Assembly: GCA_023423495.1 (NCBI GenBank)
Contig: JAFAFM010000306.1
Coordinates: 1 to 5,510 of the forward strand
Direction: 5' to 3'
Source of the DNA: Armatimonadota bacterium
GTDB lineage: Bacteria > Armatimonadota > Fimbriimonadia > Fimbriimonadales > Fimbriimonadaceae
Length of the DNA stretch: 5,510 nt
Shown here: piece after piece, positions 1-4,760 of the stretch
How positions within the stretch are numbered: the stretch's first letter is position 1
How the letters are laid out: every line of letters begins with the position of its first letter
The notes under the pieces: generated by a model
Database searches by the model: none
What the model saw: the letters and a program-made list of their open reading frames with translations, nothing else
What the model was told of the DNA's origin: nothing
Program-made: the position numbers and the translations under genes

Positions 1-584
1 GTCGTCGGCAGCGAAAGGATGATGCCCGCAAAAATCATGAGCGAAGTACCGTTGCCAATACCTTTCTCGCTGATCTGCTCACCCATCCAAAGCATGAACA
101 TAGCGCCTGCCGTCCAGAAGGTGATAATCACCAGCTGGGTTACCCACGTTGCATCCGGAGGCAAAGCAGGCGCGATAATTCGAAGCAATCCCCAGCCTTG
201 GAAAATGCAGAGGAACAGCGTTAAGAAGCGCGTCCTTCGATTCTGCTGCTTTCGAGCGTATTCACCACCCTCCTGCAACTCCTTTTTCCATGCCGGGAAT
301 GCATTGGTGAGCACCTGCATGATGATCGACGACGTGATGTAAGGGTTCAACCCAAGCGAGAAGATGGATACCTTCCGCAAAGCTCCACCTCCGAACATAT
401 TCAGATATTCGATAGCTGGAACGCCTTTGAGCCGGTCGATCAACGTGGTTGAGTCGATGCCTGGGATGGGCACGGGCACGTGAACACCCAAAGCAAAGAC
501 CGCAAACATAAAGAGAACGAAGAGGATTCGCGACCGAAGGTCATCGTCCGCCCAGGCAAGACGAAGTGTGTCGACAAGCGACAT
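1..584 (-). CDS. secY: SecY, protein translocase pore subunit (N-terminal 194 residues; C-terminus beyond left edge)
   Basis: SecY forms the channel of the SecYEG translocon in the cytoplasmic membrane, through which secreted proteins pass and from which membrane proteins enter the bilayer. The reading frame is open from an ATG at 584 to the window edge. The visible protein starts MSLVDTLRLAW and has TM1 at about residues 19-38, followed by PVPIPGID. The conserved plug/TM2 stretch at about 63-93 includes GGGALRKVSIFSLGLNPYIT. TM3 (about 120-138) and TM4 (about 148-166) follow, then the family motif GEQISEKGIGNGTSLMIFAG at 168-187. It lies 32 nt after rplO, its usual place at the end of the spc operon. 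The ribosome-binding site is weak: CGAG 8 nt before the ATG, with a stronger GGAGG further upstream. More than half of the protein, normally about 430 residues, is outside the window. Confidence 0.97.
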   Translation of the reverse strand, partial: MSLVDTLRLAWADDDLRSRILFVLFMFAVFALGVHVPVPIPGIDSTTLIDRLKGVPAIEYLNMFGGGALRKVSIFSLGLNPYITSSIIMQVLTNAFPAWKKELQEGGEYARKQQNRRTRFLTLFLCIFQGWGLLRIIAPALPPDATWVTQLVIITFWTAGAMFMLWMGEQISEKGIGNGTSLMIFAGIILSLPT

Positions 585-616
585 CTTTAAAGCTCGGTCG
601 CCGCCTCCGCCTGGAA

Positions 617-1057
617 TCACAGCGTGATCGCCTCTCCGCCCTTGCCGGTAATGGCTTCCGTGGCCGCCTTGCTAAACTTGTGTGCTCTGACCGTTAGCTT
701 CTTGGTCAGAGTTCCAAATGCAAGCACCTTGACGCCGTCCTTGCCGAGATTGACAATTCCAGTTTCGGCCAGCTTTTCGGGGGTTACCTCATCTCCGGCG
801 TTAAAGAGCTTCTCAAGGTCATCCAGGTTGACGATCGCAAACTCCTTGTGATTGATGTTCCGGAATCCCTTCTTGACCGGCAGGCGCTTGTAGATCGGCG
901 ACTGGCCACCCTCAAAGTTGGGGTGGATCTGCCGTCGTGCCTTCTGGCCCTTGGTGCCACGGGTTGCCGTTTTGCCCATGCCGCTGCCAATGCCTCGGCC
1001 GATGCGGCGCTTCTTAAACGTGCTTCCCTTGGGGGGTTGAATTTCGTGCAATCCCAC
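617..1057 (-). CDS. rplO: Large-subunit ribosomal protein L15 (uL15)
   Basis: L15 binds 23S rRNA and joins late in assembly of the 50S subunit. The 146-residue product has the usual family length. It shows the basic, glycine-rich N-terminal arm (residues 18-42, [20 protein letters not shown]) that threads into rRNA, then [13 protein letters not shown] at 48-60. The C-terminal globular part ends in the signature region [20 protein letters not shown] at 110-129, followed by a GKGGEA turn. The start is GTG, placed directly after the TAA of rpmD (TAAGTG, no spacer). Its GAGG ribosome-binding site lies inside the last codons of rpmD, so translation of the two is probably coupled. The frame ends TGA, 32 nt before secY. 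Confidence 0.97.
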   Translation of the reverse strand: MGLHEIQPPKGSTFKKRRIGRGIGSGMGKTATRGTKGQKARRQIHPNFEGGQSPIYKRLPVKKGFRNINHKEFAIVNLDDLEKLFNAGDEVTPEKLAETGIVNLGKDGVKVLAFGTLTKKLTVRAHKFSKAATEAITGKGGEAITL

Positions 1058-1444
1058 TTATTTTTCCTCTTTGGCCGTAGCCTTCTTGGTAGTTCGCTTT
1101 GGCTTCGCTTCTTCGCCTTCAGCGCTCTCTTTCTTGGTTGCCTTAGCCTCGGCTTTCGCTTCGGCAGGCTTTTCAGCCTTTGGCTTCGCTGCTCGTGCTG
1201 GCTTGGCTGGCTTCTCCGCAACGGAGGACGTGCCTCGTCGCTTATTTGCCAAGTTGCTCTTGGGGGTGCCATCAACTTCCTCGACCACCAACATGTGCTT
1301 CACCTTGTGAATCATGCCGCGAATCATCGGAGAGTCGTTGTGCTCCACCACTTGGTTGATCTTTCGAAGGCCCAGGGCGGCGACGGTCGCACGGTTGCGC
1401 GGAACGTTGCCGATAGGGCTCTTGACAAGCTTAATACGAAGCAT
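1058..1444 (-). CDS. rpmD: Large-subunit ribosomal protein L30 (uL30) with a long Lys/Ala/Glu-rich C-terminal tail
   Basis: L30 is a small protein on the surface of the 50S subunit that contacts 23S rRNA. Residues 1-59 are a complete standard bacterial L30: LRIKLVKSPIGNVPRN at 2-17, then LGLRKINQVVEHNDSPMIRGMI, then the closing strand HMLVVEEVDG. The bacterial family normally ends near here, at about 60 residues. This protein continues in frame for 69 more residues of low-complexity sequence made mostly of Lys, Ala, Glu, Pro and Thr, with repeated KPA/KAE/KPK units, and ends TAKEEK. The tail is probably disordered and its role is unknown. The ATG overlaps the end of rpsE by 14 nt and has a near-perfect AAGGAGG site at 1454-1460 (9-nt spacing). 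The rpmD stop abuts the rplO start. Identity of the core is secure. Confidence 0.96.
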   Translation of the reverse strand: MLRIKLVKSPIGNVPRNRATVAALGLRKINQVVEHNDSPMIRGMIHKVKHMLVVEEVDGTPKSNLANKRRGTSSVAEKPAKPARAAKPKAEKPAEAKAEAKATKKESAEGEEAKPKRTTKKATAKEEK

Positions 1445-2006
1445 TGTCAGCTTCCTCCTTACGTGCCTTCTCCAGCCAGGGAACGAGTTCCTTCACTTCA
1501 AGTCCGCGCTTTTCGGCGGCTTGCTCAGGGATGCTCAGATCCTTGAAAGCTTGGATGGTCGCATAGGCCATGTTGATCGCATTTCGCGATCCCAAAGATT
1601 TAGCCAAGACATCATGGATTCCGGCTGCTTCCAAGCAGGCTCGGACCGCGCCGCCAGCTTTTACACCGGTACCGGCTGCGGCGGGGCGAAGCATAACTCG
1701 AGCAGTGCCCGATACGGCCCTGATCTCGTGCGGGATGGTCGAGCCAATCATAGGGACGGTGAACATGGACTTGCGGGCCGCCTCTTCAGCCTTCCGGATA
1801 GCATCCGGAATGCCTCGGGCTTTGCCCAGACCCACGCCAACCTGACCCTTATTGTCTCCAACCACGACGAGAATGGACCAACTAGCTGTCTTACCACCCT
1901 TGTGAGTTTTGAAAACCTTGTTTGTCCGTACTACTCGGACATCCAACTGGGGTCCTTCCGTGTTGCGGCTTTCTCGCTTGCCGCTTAAGCGGTTCATCAT
2001 TCTCAT
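1431..2006 (-). CDS. rpsE: Small-subunit ribosomal protein S5 (uS5)
   Basis: S5 sits near the decoding centre and mRNA entry of the 30S subunit, affects accuracy, and is the classical site of spectinomycin-resistance changes. The N-terminal double-stranded-RNA-binding-like domain carries the loop KTHKGGKTASWS (33-44), then ILVVVGDNKGQVGVGLGKA (45-63) and IPDAIRKA. The C-terminal domain has GSTIPHEI (88-95), PAAAGTGVKAGGAVR (108-122) and LAKSLGSRNAINMAYATIQ (134-152). At 191 residues it exceeds the common length of about 165. The excess is a charged C-terminal extension from about residue 163. I chose the ATG at 2006 because GGAG lies 10 nt upstream and the rplR stop is only 3 nt away. In-frame ATGs at 2000 and 1997 are possible alternatives. 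Its last 14 nt overlap rpmD. Confidence 0.97.
   Translation of the reverse strand: MRMMNRLSGKRESRNTEGPQLDVRVVRTNKVFKTHKGGKTASWSILVVVGDNKGQVGVGLGKARGIPDAIRKAEEAARKSMFTVPMIGSTIPHEIRAVSGTARVMLRPAAAGTGVKAGGAVRACLEAAGIHDVLAKSLGSRNAINMAYATIQAFKDLSIPEQAAEKRGLEVKELVPWLEKARKEEADNASY
1454..1460 (-). promoter_or_regulatory. Ribosome-binding site of rpmD inside rpsE
   Basis: AAGGAGG on the minus strand, 9 nt before the rpmD ATG and wholly within the last codons of rpsE. Together with the 14-nt overlap it fixes the rpmD start and implies coupling of L30 to S5 synthesis. Confidence 0.85.
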
Positions 2007-2013
2007 CGCTTAA
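1985..2013 (-). promoter_or_regulatory. Possible hairpin presenting the rpsE start codon in its loop
   Basis: On the minus strand TTAAGCG (2013-2007) and CGCTTAA (1991-1985) are perfect complements with a 15-nt loop that begins exactly at the rpsE ATG and contains both alternative ATGs. The stem includes the rplR stop codon, so a ribosome finishing rplR would open it. An alternative fold uses the 12-bp palindrome CCGCTTAAGCGG at 1981-1992. Confidence 0.35.
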
Positions 2014-2019
2014 AACTCC
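2008..2019 (-). repeat. 12-bp ribosome-binding module before rpsE (copy 1)
   Basis: The minus strand reads GGAGTTTTAAGC followed by one base and the rpsE ATG. The same 12 bases, one base and ATG occur before rplR at 2365-2376. Here the module also encodes the last residues and stop of rplR (GAG TTT TAA), whereas the other copy lies between genes. Confidence 0.7.
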
Positions 2020-2363
2020 AATCCTCCCTCACGAGCGCCTTCCGCAAGGCTCGCGACGCGTCCGTGATAACGGAAGCCACCGCGATCGAAGACCACCGCA
2101 TTGATGCCCTTCTCTTTCGCTCGTTCGGCCAGCGCCAACCCCACCTTCTTTGCCCCCTCGGCATTGCCCGTCGCTTTCAAGGATTTCTCCTGGCTGCTGG
2201 CGGACGCGATGGTGGTTCCGGTCGAATCGTCAATCACCTGGGCGTAAATGTGTTGCAGGCTTCGGAACACCGCCAATCTTGGCCGAGTTGCCGTCCCTTC
2301 AAATCGCTTGCGAAGGCGCACGTGACGCGCTTGTCGCAGCTGAGCAGTCGTTTTGGTTGCCAT
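2010..2363 (-). CDS. rplR: Large-subunit ribosomal protein L18 (uL18)
   Basis: L18 binds 5S rRNA and, with L5, anchors it in the central protuberance of the 50S subunit. The 117-residue product has the usual bacterial length. A basic N-terminal region ([21 protein letters not shown], 10-30) is followed by the family core [19 protein letters not shown] (31-49), IASASSQEK (52-60), a helix [22 protein letters not shown] (66-87), [14 protein letters not shown] (90-103) and the terminal [17 protein letters not shown] end (here [13 protein letters not shown], 105-117). The ATG at 2363 has GGAG 9 nt upstream, within the module GGAGTTTTAAGC that also precedes rpsE. It sits 13 nt after rplF and 3 nt before rpsE. 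Confidence 0.97.
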   Translation of the reverse strand: MATKTTAQLRQARHVRLRKRFEGTATRPRLAVFRSLQHIYAQVIDDSTGTTIASASSQEKSLKATGNAEGAKKVGLALAERAKEKGINAVVFDRGGFRYHGRVASLAEGAREGGLEF

Positions 2364-2364
2364 T

Positions 2365-2376
2365 GCTTAAAACTCC
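2365..2376 (-). repeat. 12-bp ribosome-binding module before rplR (copy 2)
   Basis: GGAGTTTTAAGC on the minus strand fills nearly all of the 13-nt gap between rplF and rplR, with GGAG 9 nt before the ATG. It is identical to the copy before rpsE. A looser version (GAGCTTTAA) lies just before secY. Confidence 0.7.
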
Positions 2377-2943
2377 TTACTTCTTAGCGGCCGCGCGTTT
2401 ACCGGCCTTGAGCTTGACGACTTCGCCCTGGTATCGAATTCCCTTACCCTTATAGGGTTCTGGCTTTCGCACCTTGCGAATGTCGGCGGCGATCTGACCG
2501 ACCGCCTGTTTGTCGATGCCCGAGACGTTGATCTTCTGAGTTCTCGCCTTCTCATCCGAGATGATCTCAAAAGTGACGCCGTTTTCCGATGCGACTCGGA
2601 CGGGGTGGGAATAACCCATATTCAGCAAGAGGTTCTTGCCCTCGAGCGAGGCGCGATAACCGACACCCACGATCTCCAGAGTCTTCATATGGCCCTTGGT
2701 GACGCCTTCGACCATGTTGTTGATCAAGGTTCGGGCAAGGCCATGCTGACTTCGGGCTTCTCGCTGATTGTTAGGGCGCGAGAGCTCCAGTTGGCCGTCG
2801 TTTTGCTTTACTTCGAGCAGGCGACTAATTTTTTCAGTCAATTCGCCCTTCGGCCCCTTTACGGTGACCACATTGGTGGCTTCGTCCACCGAAATGGTGA
2901 CGCCGCTGGGAACGGGGATCGGTCTAAGTCCAATTCTCGACAT
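2377..2943 (-). CDS. rplF: Large-subunit ribosomal protein L6 (uL6)
   Basis: L6 binds 23S rRNA near the GTPase-associated and sarcin-ricin regions of the 50S subunit and is needed late in subunit assembly. The product is 188 residues, slightly above the usual 175-180 because of a Lys/Ala-rich end (GKRAAAKK). It opens MSRIGLRPIPVPSGVTI and contains VTVKGPKGELTEKI (26-39), an N-terminal repeat ending GVTKGHMKTLEIVGVGYRA (80-98), and a second repeat with GIDKQAVGQIAADIR (142-156). The L6 signature PEPYKGKGIRYQGE is at 161-174. The ATG at 2943 is 2 nt after the rpsH stop, with GAGGTG inside the last rpsH codons as ribosome-binding site, so coupling to rpsH is likely. Confidence 0.98.
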   Translation of the reverse strand: MSRIGLRPIPVPSGVTISVDEATNVVTVKGPKGELTEKISRLLEVKQNDGQLELSRPNNQREARSQHGLARTLINNMVEGVTKGHMKTLEIVGVGYRASLEGKNLLLNMGYSHPVRVASENGVTFEIISDEKARTQKINVSGIDKQAVGQIAADIRKVRKPEPYKGKGIRYQGEVVKLKAGKRAAAKK

Positions 2944-2945
2944 GA

Positions 2946-3341
2946 TTAATACACCTCGCAGAGGACTTCGCCGCCGATCTGGCGCCTGCGCGCTTCACGG
3001 TCGGTCATTACGCCCTGAGAGGTCGTGAGGATGCGGGTCGCCAAACCGTTGCGAATCGGTTTCAATTCGCCGCATGGTTTGTAAACTCGCAAGCCTGGCT
3101 TGCTGACTCTCGAAAGGTGATTGATGAGCGGCTTTCGCTTCGCATCGTAGCGCATGTGCACCTTGATGGTCGGGAACTTCGACTCGGTGGTCACTTCGTG
3201 GCCGGTGATATAGCCCTCGGCCTCGAGAATCTTTACGATTTCAACTTTGATTTTGCTGTGCGGAACATCGACGGTCGTCAGGCGTGCTTGGGCGCCATTT
3301 CGGATACGCGTCAAGAGGTCCGCGATGGGATCGCTATGCAT
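2946..3341 (-). CDS. rpsH: Small-subunit ribosomal protein S8 (uS8)
   Basis: S8 is a primary 16S rRNA-binding protein of the 30S platform (helix 21). In E. coli it also represses its own operon by binding the rplE mRNA. The 131-residue length is typical. Visible marks are the N-terminal DPIADLLTRIRNG (4-16), VPHSKIKVEIVKILEAEGYI (26-45), and the C-terminal RNA-binding domain SRVSKPGLRVY (77-87). The signature TTSQGVMTDREARRRQIGGE at 106-125 precedes VLCEVY. The start at 3341 has an excellent AGGAGG at 3348-3353, 6 nt upstream. It lies 18 nt after rpsN. Because rplE is not directly upstream here, the E. coli type of S8 feedback site cannot be in the same place. Confidence 0.98.
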   Translation of the reverse strand: MHSDPIADLLTRIRNGAQARLTTVDVPHSKIKVEIVKILEAEGYITGHEVTTESKFPTIKVHMRYDAKRKPLINHLSRVSKPGLRVYKPCGELKPIRNGLATRILTTSQGVMTDREARRRQIGGEVLCEVY

Positions 3342-3347
3342 AATTAA

Positions 3348-3353
3348 CCTCCT
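3348..3353 (-). promoter_or_regulatory. Ribosome-binding site of rpsH
   Basis: AGGAGG on the minus strand with a 6-nt spacer to the ATG. It is in the 18-nt gap after rpsN, so rpsH can initiate independently with high efficiency. Confidence 0.85.
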
Positions 3354-3359
3354 GAACTC

Positions 3360-3653
3360 CTACCAGCTCGACTTCTTCACGCCTGGCACCTGGCCAAGGT
3401 GAGCCTTTTCACGGAAAACTTGGCGGCAAACCCCGAAGAATCGGATATTGCCACGCGCTCGCCCAGTGATGGAGCAGCGATTGTAAAGCCGAGTCTTGAA
3501 GTGTCGGTTCTTAACCCGACGAGCGTTGAACTCAGCCAGCGCCGCTTCGCGCTTTTCCTTAGGAAGAGCTTCGATTTCTTGAAGCTCCTTTCGAAGACGG
3601 TCCCAAGTTGCGGTCAACTTGGCCTGTTTTTCAATAAGACATTTCTTTGCCAT
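3360..3653 (-). CDS. rpsN: Small-subunit ribosomal protein S14 (uS14), long form, partly degenerate zinc site
   Basis: S14 binds 16S rRNA in the head of the 30S subunit. The 97-residue product belongs to the long, zinc-independent type rather than the 61-residue zinc-ribbon type. It begins [12 protein letters not shown], has a helical insert (about 15-50), and ends in the conserved RNA-binding part [20 protein letters not shown] (58-77) and [11 protein letters not shown] (87-97). The zinc form has two CxxC pairs. Here the first Cys of each pair remains (C60, C76) and the second is Thr63 and Val79, so zinc binding by that site is not expected. The ATG at 3653 has GGGAG 5 nt upstream. An ATG 4 nt earlier is out of frame. 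It is the first gene of the cluster on this strand, with no rplE next to it. Confidence 0.97.
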   Translation of the reverse strand: MAKKCLIEKQAKLTATWDRLRKELQEIEALPKEKREAALAEFNARRVKNRHFKTRLYNRCSITGRARGNIRFFGVCRQVFREKAHLGQVPGVKKSSW

Positions 3654-3658
3654 TCATT

Positions 3659-3663
3659 CTCCC
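3659..3663 (-). promoter_or_regulatory. Ribosome-binding site of rpsN
   Basis: GGGAG on the minus strand, 5 nt before the rpsN ATG at 3653. It also precedes an out-of-frame ATG 4 nt earlier, and the frame of the S14 family shows that 3653 is used. Confidence 0.7.
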
Positions 3664-3733
3664 GCCGTTGTCAGATAGGTTCAGCGTCGCCTCGGCAGGG
3701 TCGGCGTGCCTAATCTGTGGCTTGATTTTTATC

Positions 3734-3745
3734 GGTCGTTCGACC
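3734..3745. promoter_or_regulatory. Inverted repeat GGTCG-TT-CGACC in the presumed rpsN leader
   Basis: Arms GGTCG and CGACC are separated by 2 nt. On the minus strand the RNA can form a 6-bp stem (TTGGTC with GACCGA, one wobble) closed by a GAAC loop, just after the candidate transcription start. It could be an operator or part of a leader structure for ribosomal-protein feedback. It could also be chance, as such short repeats are common. Confidence 0.25.
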
Positions 3746-3753
3746 AACGTCGG

Positions 3754-3759
3754 ATGATA
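3754..3759 (-). promoter_or_regulatory. Candidate -10 element for the rpsN-secY operon
   Basis: Read on the minus strand this is TATCAT, five of six matches to TATAAT, preceded by GGG. I find no good -35 hexamer 16-19 nt upstream. If real, transcription would begin near 3747 and give a leader of roughly 94 nt before rpsN, long enough for regulation. This is the best candidate in the region, but a weak one. Confidence 0.25.
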
Positions 3760-3829
3760 CCCGATGGCCCCCCGGTTCCGGAAAAGTCCCAGACCCACTT
3801 GTGCTGGATTAGAAGCATACTAGGCACAG

Positions 3830-4288
3830 ATGGAGCCGCTAAAGACGGACGAGAAGCTGCATGTCGCGGCCCAGCGGGAACGAGATATGGACACCCATAT
3901 GATCTTGGGGTGCTCTGGGTTCGTGGCGGCCTCATTCATGACCTACTTCTTGATCATCTGGCCCTTCCTTGTTTGGATGCACGTCGAGACCGTGGCGACG
4001 CTTCTCCTGACCGTCGCCATTTCCGTGGCTCCCGCGTATATTTTGGGCTTTGTTGCTTGCCGACGCTTCGAGATAGCTGGAGCGGCCGGCTTTGTGGGAG
4101 GAGTGTTAGCAGGCGGGATCTTTCTTCATCTCCGGTTCAGGCAAGTCTTCTTGGAAGCTGCCGCCCGACGGATTCCAGAGCCTGAATACCCAGATTGGGT
4201 GCAATGGTTTGTGCCACTGCTAGTCATCTTAGGGAGCTTGTTCCTCGCAACAGCCGCGCTGACTCTTTGGCAGAATAAATCACGATAG
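3830..4288 (+). CDS. Unrecognised small membrane protein, about four transmembrane segments
   Basis: I do not recognise a family. The 152-residue product has a hydrophilic start (residues 1-23) and probable membrane spans at about 25-49, 54-76, 82-100 and 125-146. A basic loop RRFE follows span 2, and a segment rich in Pro and acidic residues (RIPEPEYPDW, 114-123) precedes span 4. Span 3 is glycine-rich (AGAAGFVGGVLAGGIF). The protein ends WQNKSR. There is no clear signal peptide or catalytic motif. Two starts are plausible. ATG 3830 has only a poor ribosome-binding site, while ATG 3887 (residue 20) has GGGA upstream and would begin just before the first span. It reads toward fliS, 64 nt upstream of it, and diverges from the ribosomal operon. 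A flagellar link is inferred only from position. Confidence 0.72.
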   Translation: MEPLKTDEKLHVAAQRERDMDTHMILGCSGFVAASFMTYFLIIWPFLVWMHVETVATLLLTVAISVAPAYILGFVACRRFEIAGAAGFVGGVLAGGIFLHLRFRQVFLEAAARRIPEPEYPDWVQWFVPLLVILGSLFLATAALTLWQNKSR

Positions 4289-4352
4289 ACGTGAGCTACT
4301 CCGTTTCGCGTGCCGACAATCCTCATGGAAATCACGGCAAACGAGGGATTTT
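4289..4352 (+). promoter_or_regulatory. Gap before fliS with a sigma-28-like -10 element
   Basis: GCCGACAA at 4312-4319 differs at one base from the flagellar sigma-28 (FliA/SigD) -10 consensus GCCGATAA and would start a transcript about 25-30 nt before fliS. The matching TAAA-type -35 is not at the expected spacing, so this is a weak call. A 5-bp repeat TCACG-ATAGA-CGTGA at 4280-4294 straddles the stop of the upstream gene. No T tract follows, so it is not a terminator. Confidence 0.25.
4343..4347 (+). promoter_or_regulatory. Ribosome-binding site that fixes the fliS TTG start
   Basis: GAGGG lies 5 nt before the TTG at 4353. The upstream in-frame codons run from an ATG at 4325 in a different frame into a stop, and no other start gives the FliS N-terminus. 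Confidence 0.75.
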
Positions 4353-4760
4353 TTGGCTAACGGCAGATTCGTTCAGGAATACCAAAAGAGTGCAGTCAAC
4401 GGGGCATCACCGCTCCAACTCGTCATCATGCTTTACGATGGCGCAATCCGATTCATGGAAGCCGGGAAGTACGGCATCGAGAACAAGGACTTGGAGATTC
4501 AGAATCGAAATCTTCAGAAAGCTCAAAAGATTATCATGGAGCTCATGTCCTGCCTCGAAATGGAGAAGGGCGGCGACGTAGCCAAGAACCTTCTGGCGCT
4601 TTACACCTATGTCCTCAACGAACTGGTGGAGGCAAATGTGGCGGACAAAGCGGAACCGATCGAGCGATGCATCGGCATCCTGTGCGGCCTCCGCGAGAGT
4701 TGGGTCGAAGTCGAAAAGCAGTCTCGATATGAGGGCGTGGAGATTCCAATTGCCGCCTAA
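4353..4760 (+). CDS. fliS: FliS, flagellin export chaperone
   Basis: FliS is a cytoplasmic chaperone that binds the C-terminal helices of newly made flagellin. It prevents early polymerisation and aids delivery to the flagellar type III export gate. The 135-residue protein fits the family length and its all-helical pattern: YQKSAVNGASPLQLVIMLYDGAIRFMEAG at 10-38, with the hallmark ASPxQL and MLYDGAI, then a helix with IQNRNLQKAQKIIMELMSCL at about 49-68. Next come GGDVAKNLLALYTYVLNELVEANV (73-96) and a last helix with LRESWVEV (113-120). The start is TTG. The frame has no upstream ATG before a stop, and GAGGG at 4343-4347 sits 5 nt before it. A fliT-like gene overlaps its end. fliD, often found beside fliS, is not seen. 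Confidence 0.93.
   Translation: MANGRFVQEYQKSAVNGASPLQLVIMLYDGAIRFMEAGKYGIENKDLEIQNRNLQKAQKIIMELMSCLEMEKGGDVAKNLLALYTYVLNELVEANVADKAEPIERCIGILCGLRESWVEVEKQSRYEGVEIPIAA
4739..4742 (+). promoter_or_regulatory. Ribosome-binding site that decides the fliT-like TTG start
   Basis: GGAG inside the end of fliS, 7 nt before the TTG at 4750. The other candidate starts (ATG 4729, TTG 4768) lack a site as well placed. Confidence 0.6.

Larger units (their letters stand above)
3654..3829. other. Divergent intergenic region between rpsN and the membrane-protein gene
   Basis: This 176-nt stretch separates the ribosomal operon from the plus-strand block and should contain the promoters of both. I see no convincing open frame, RNA gene or terminator here. 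Near the right end, CATACT at 3817-3822 is a possible -10 element for the plus strand but lacks a good -35. It would put transcription almost at the ATG 3830, which would favour the ATG at 3887 as the real start. GTGCCTA at 3706-3712 and its complement TAGGCAC at 3821-3827 form a short, widely spaced inverted repeat that may be chance. Confidence 0.5.

Noticed and set aside
19..342. 107-codon plus-strand open frame
   Set aside because: It lies antisense to a well-conserved part of secY and its product resembles no known family.
784..1275. 163-codon minus-strand frame overlapping rplO and rpmD
   Set aside because: It is a shifted-frame shadow. Its Arg-rich product comes from reading the Lys/Ala-rich tail and the L15 arm out of frame.
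848..1546. 232-codon plus-strand open frame opposite rplO, rpmD and rpsE
   Set aside because: It is long, but antisense to three certain ribosomal genes. The Leu/Phe-rich stretch is simply the complement of the Lys/Glu/Ala-rich L30 tail.
1796..1812. TCCGGA repeated 5 nt apart
   Set aside because: It is explained by the conserved S5 residues IPDAIRK and their codons, not an independent repeat or site.
1314..1988. 224-codon plus-strand open frame opposite rpsE
   Set aside because: It is antisense to a conserved S5 gene, has no plausible ribosome-binding site context and no family likeness.
3706..4185. 159-codon plus-strand frame overlapping the membrane protein gene
   Set aside because: It is Arg/Asp/Cys-rich with no domain-like pattern. 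The overlapping frame from 3830 has clear hydrophobic membrane segments and a cleaner C-terminus.
4325..4347. Imperfect hairpin AATCCTC/GAGGGATT followed by T's before fliS, like a terminator
   Set aside because: The stem is short and bulged with a long loop, and the right arm is the fliS ribosome-binding site, so termination there is unlikely.
4609..4749. Longer N-terminus for the fliT-like gene (start at 4609)
   Set aside because: The extra 47 residues are a Ser/Arg/Trp-rich out-of-frame reading of fliS, and the family match begins only near residue 7 from the TTG at 4750.
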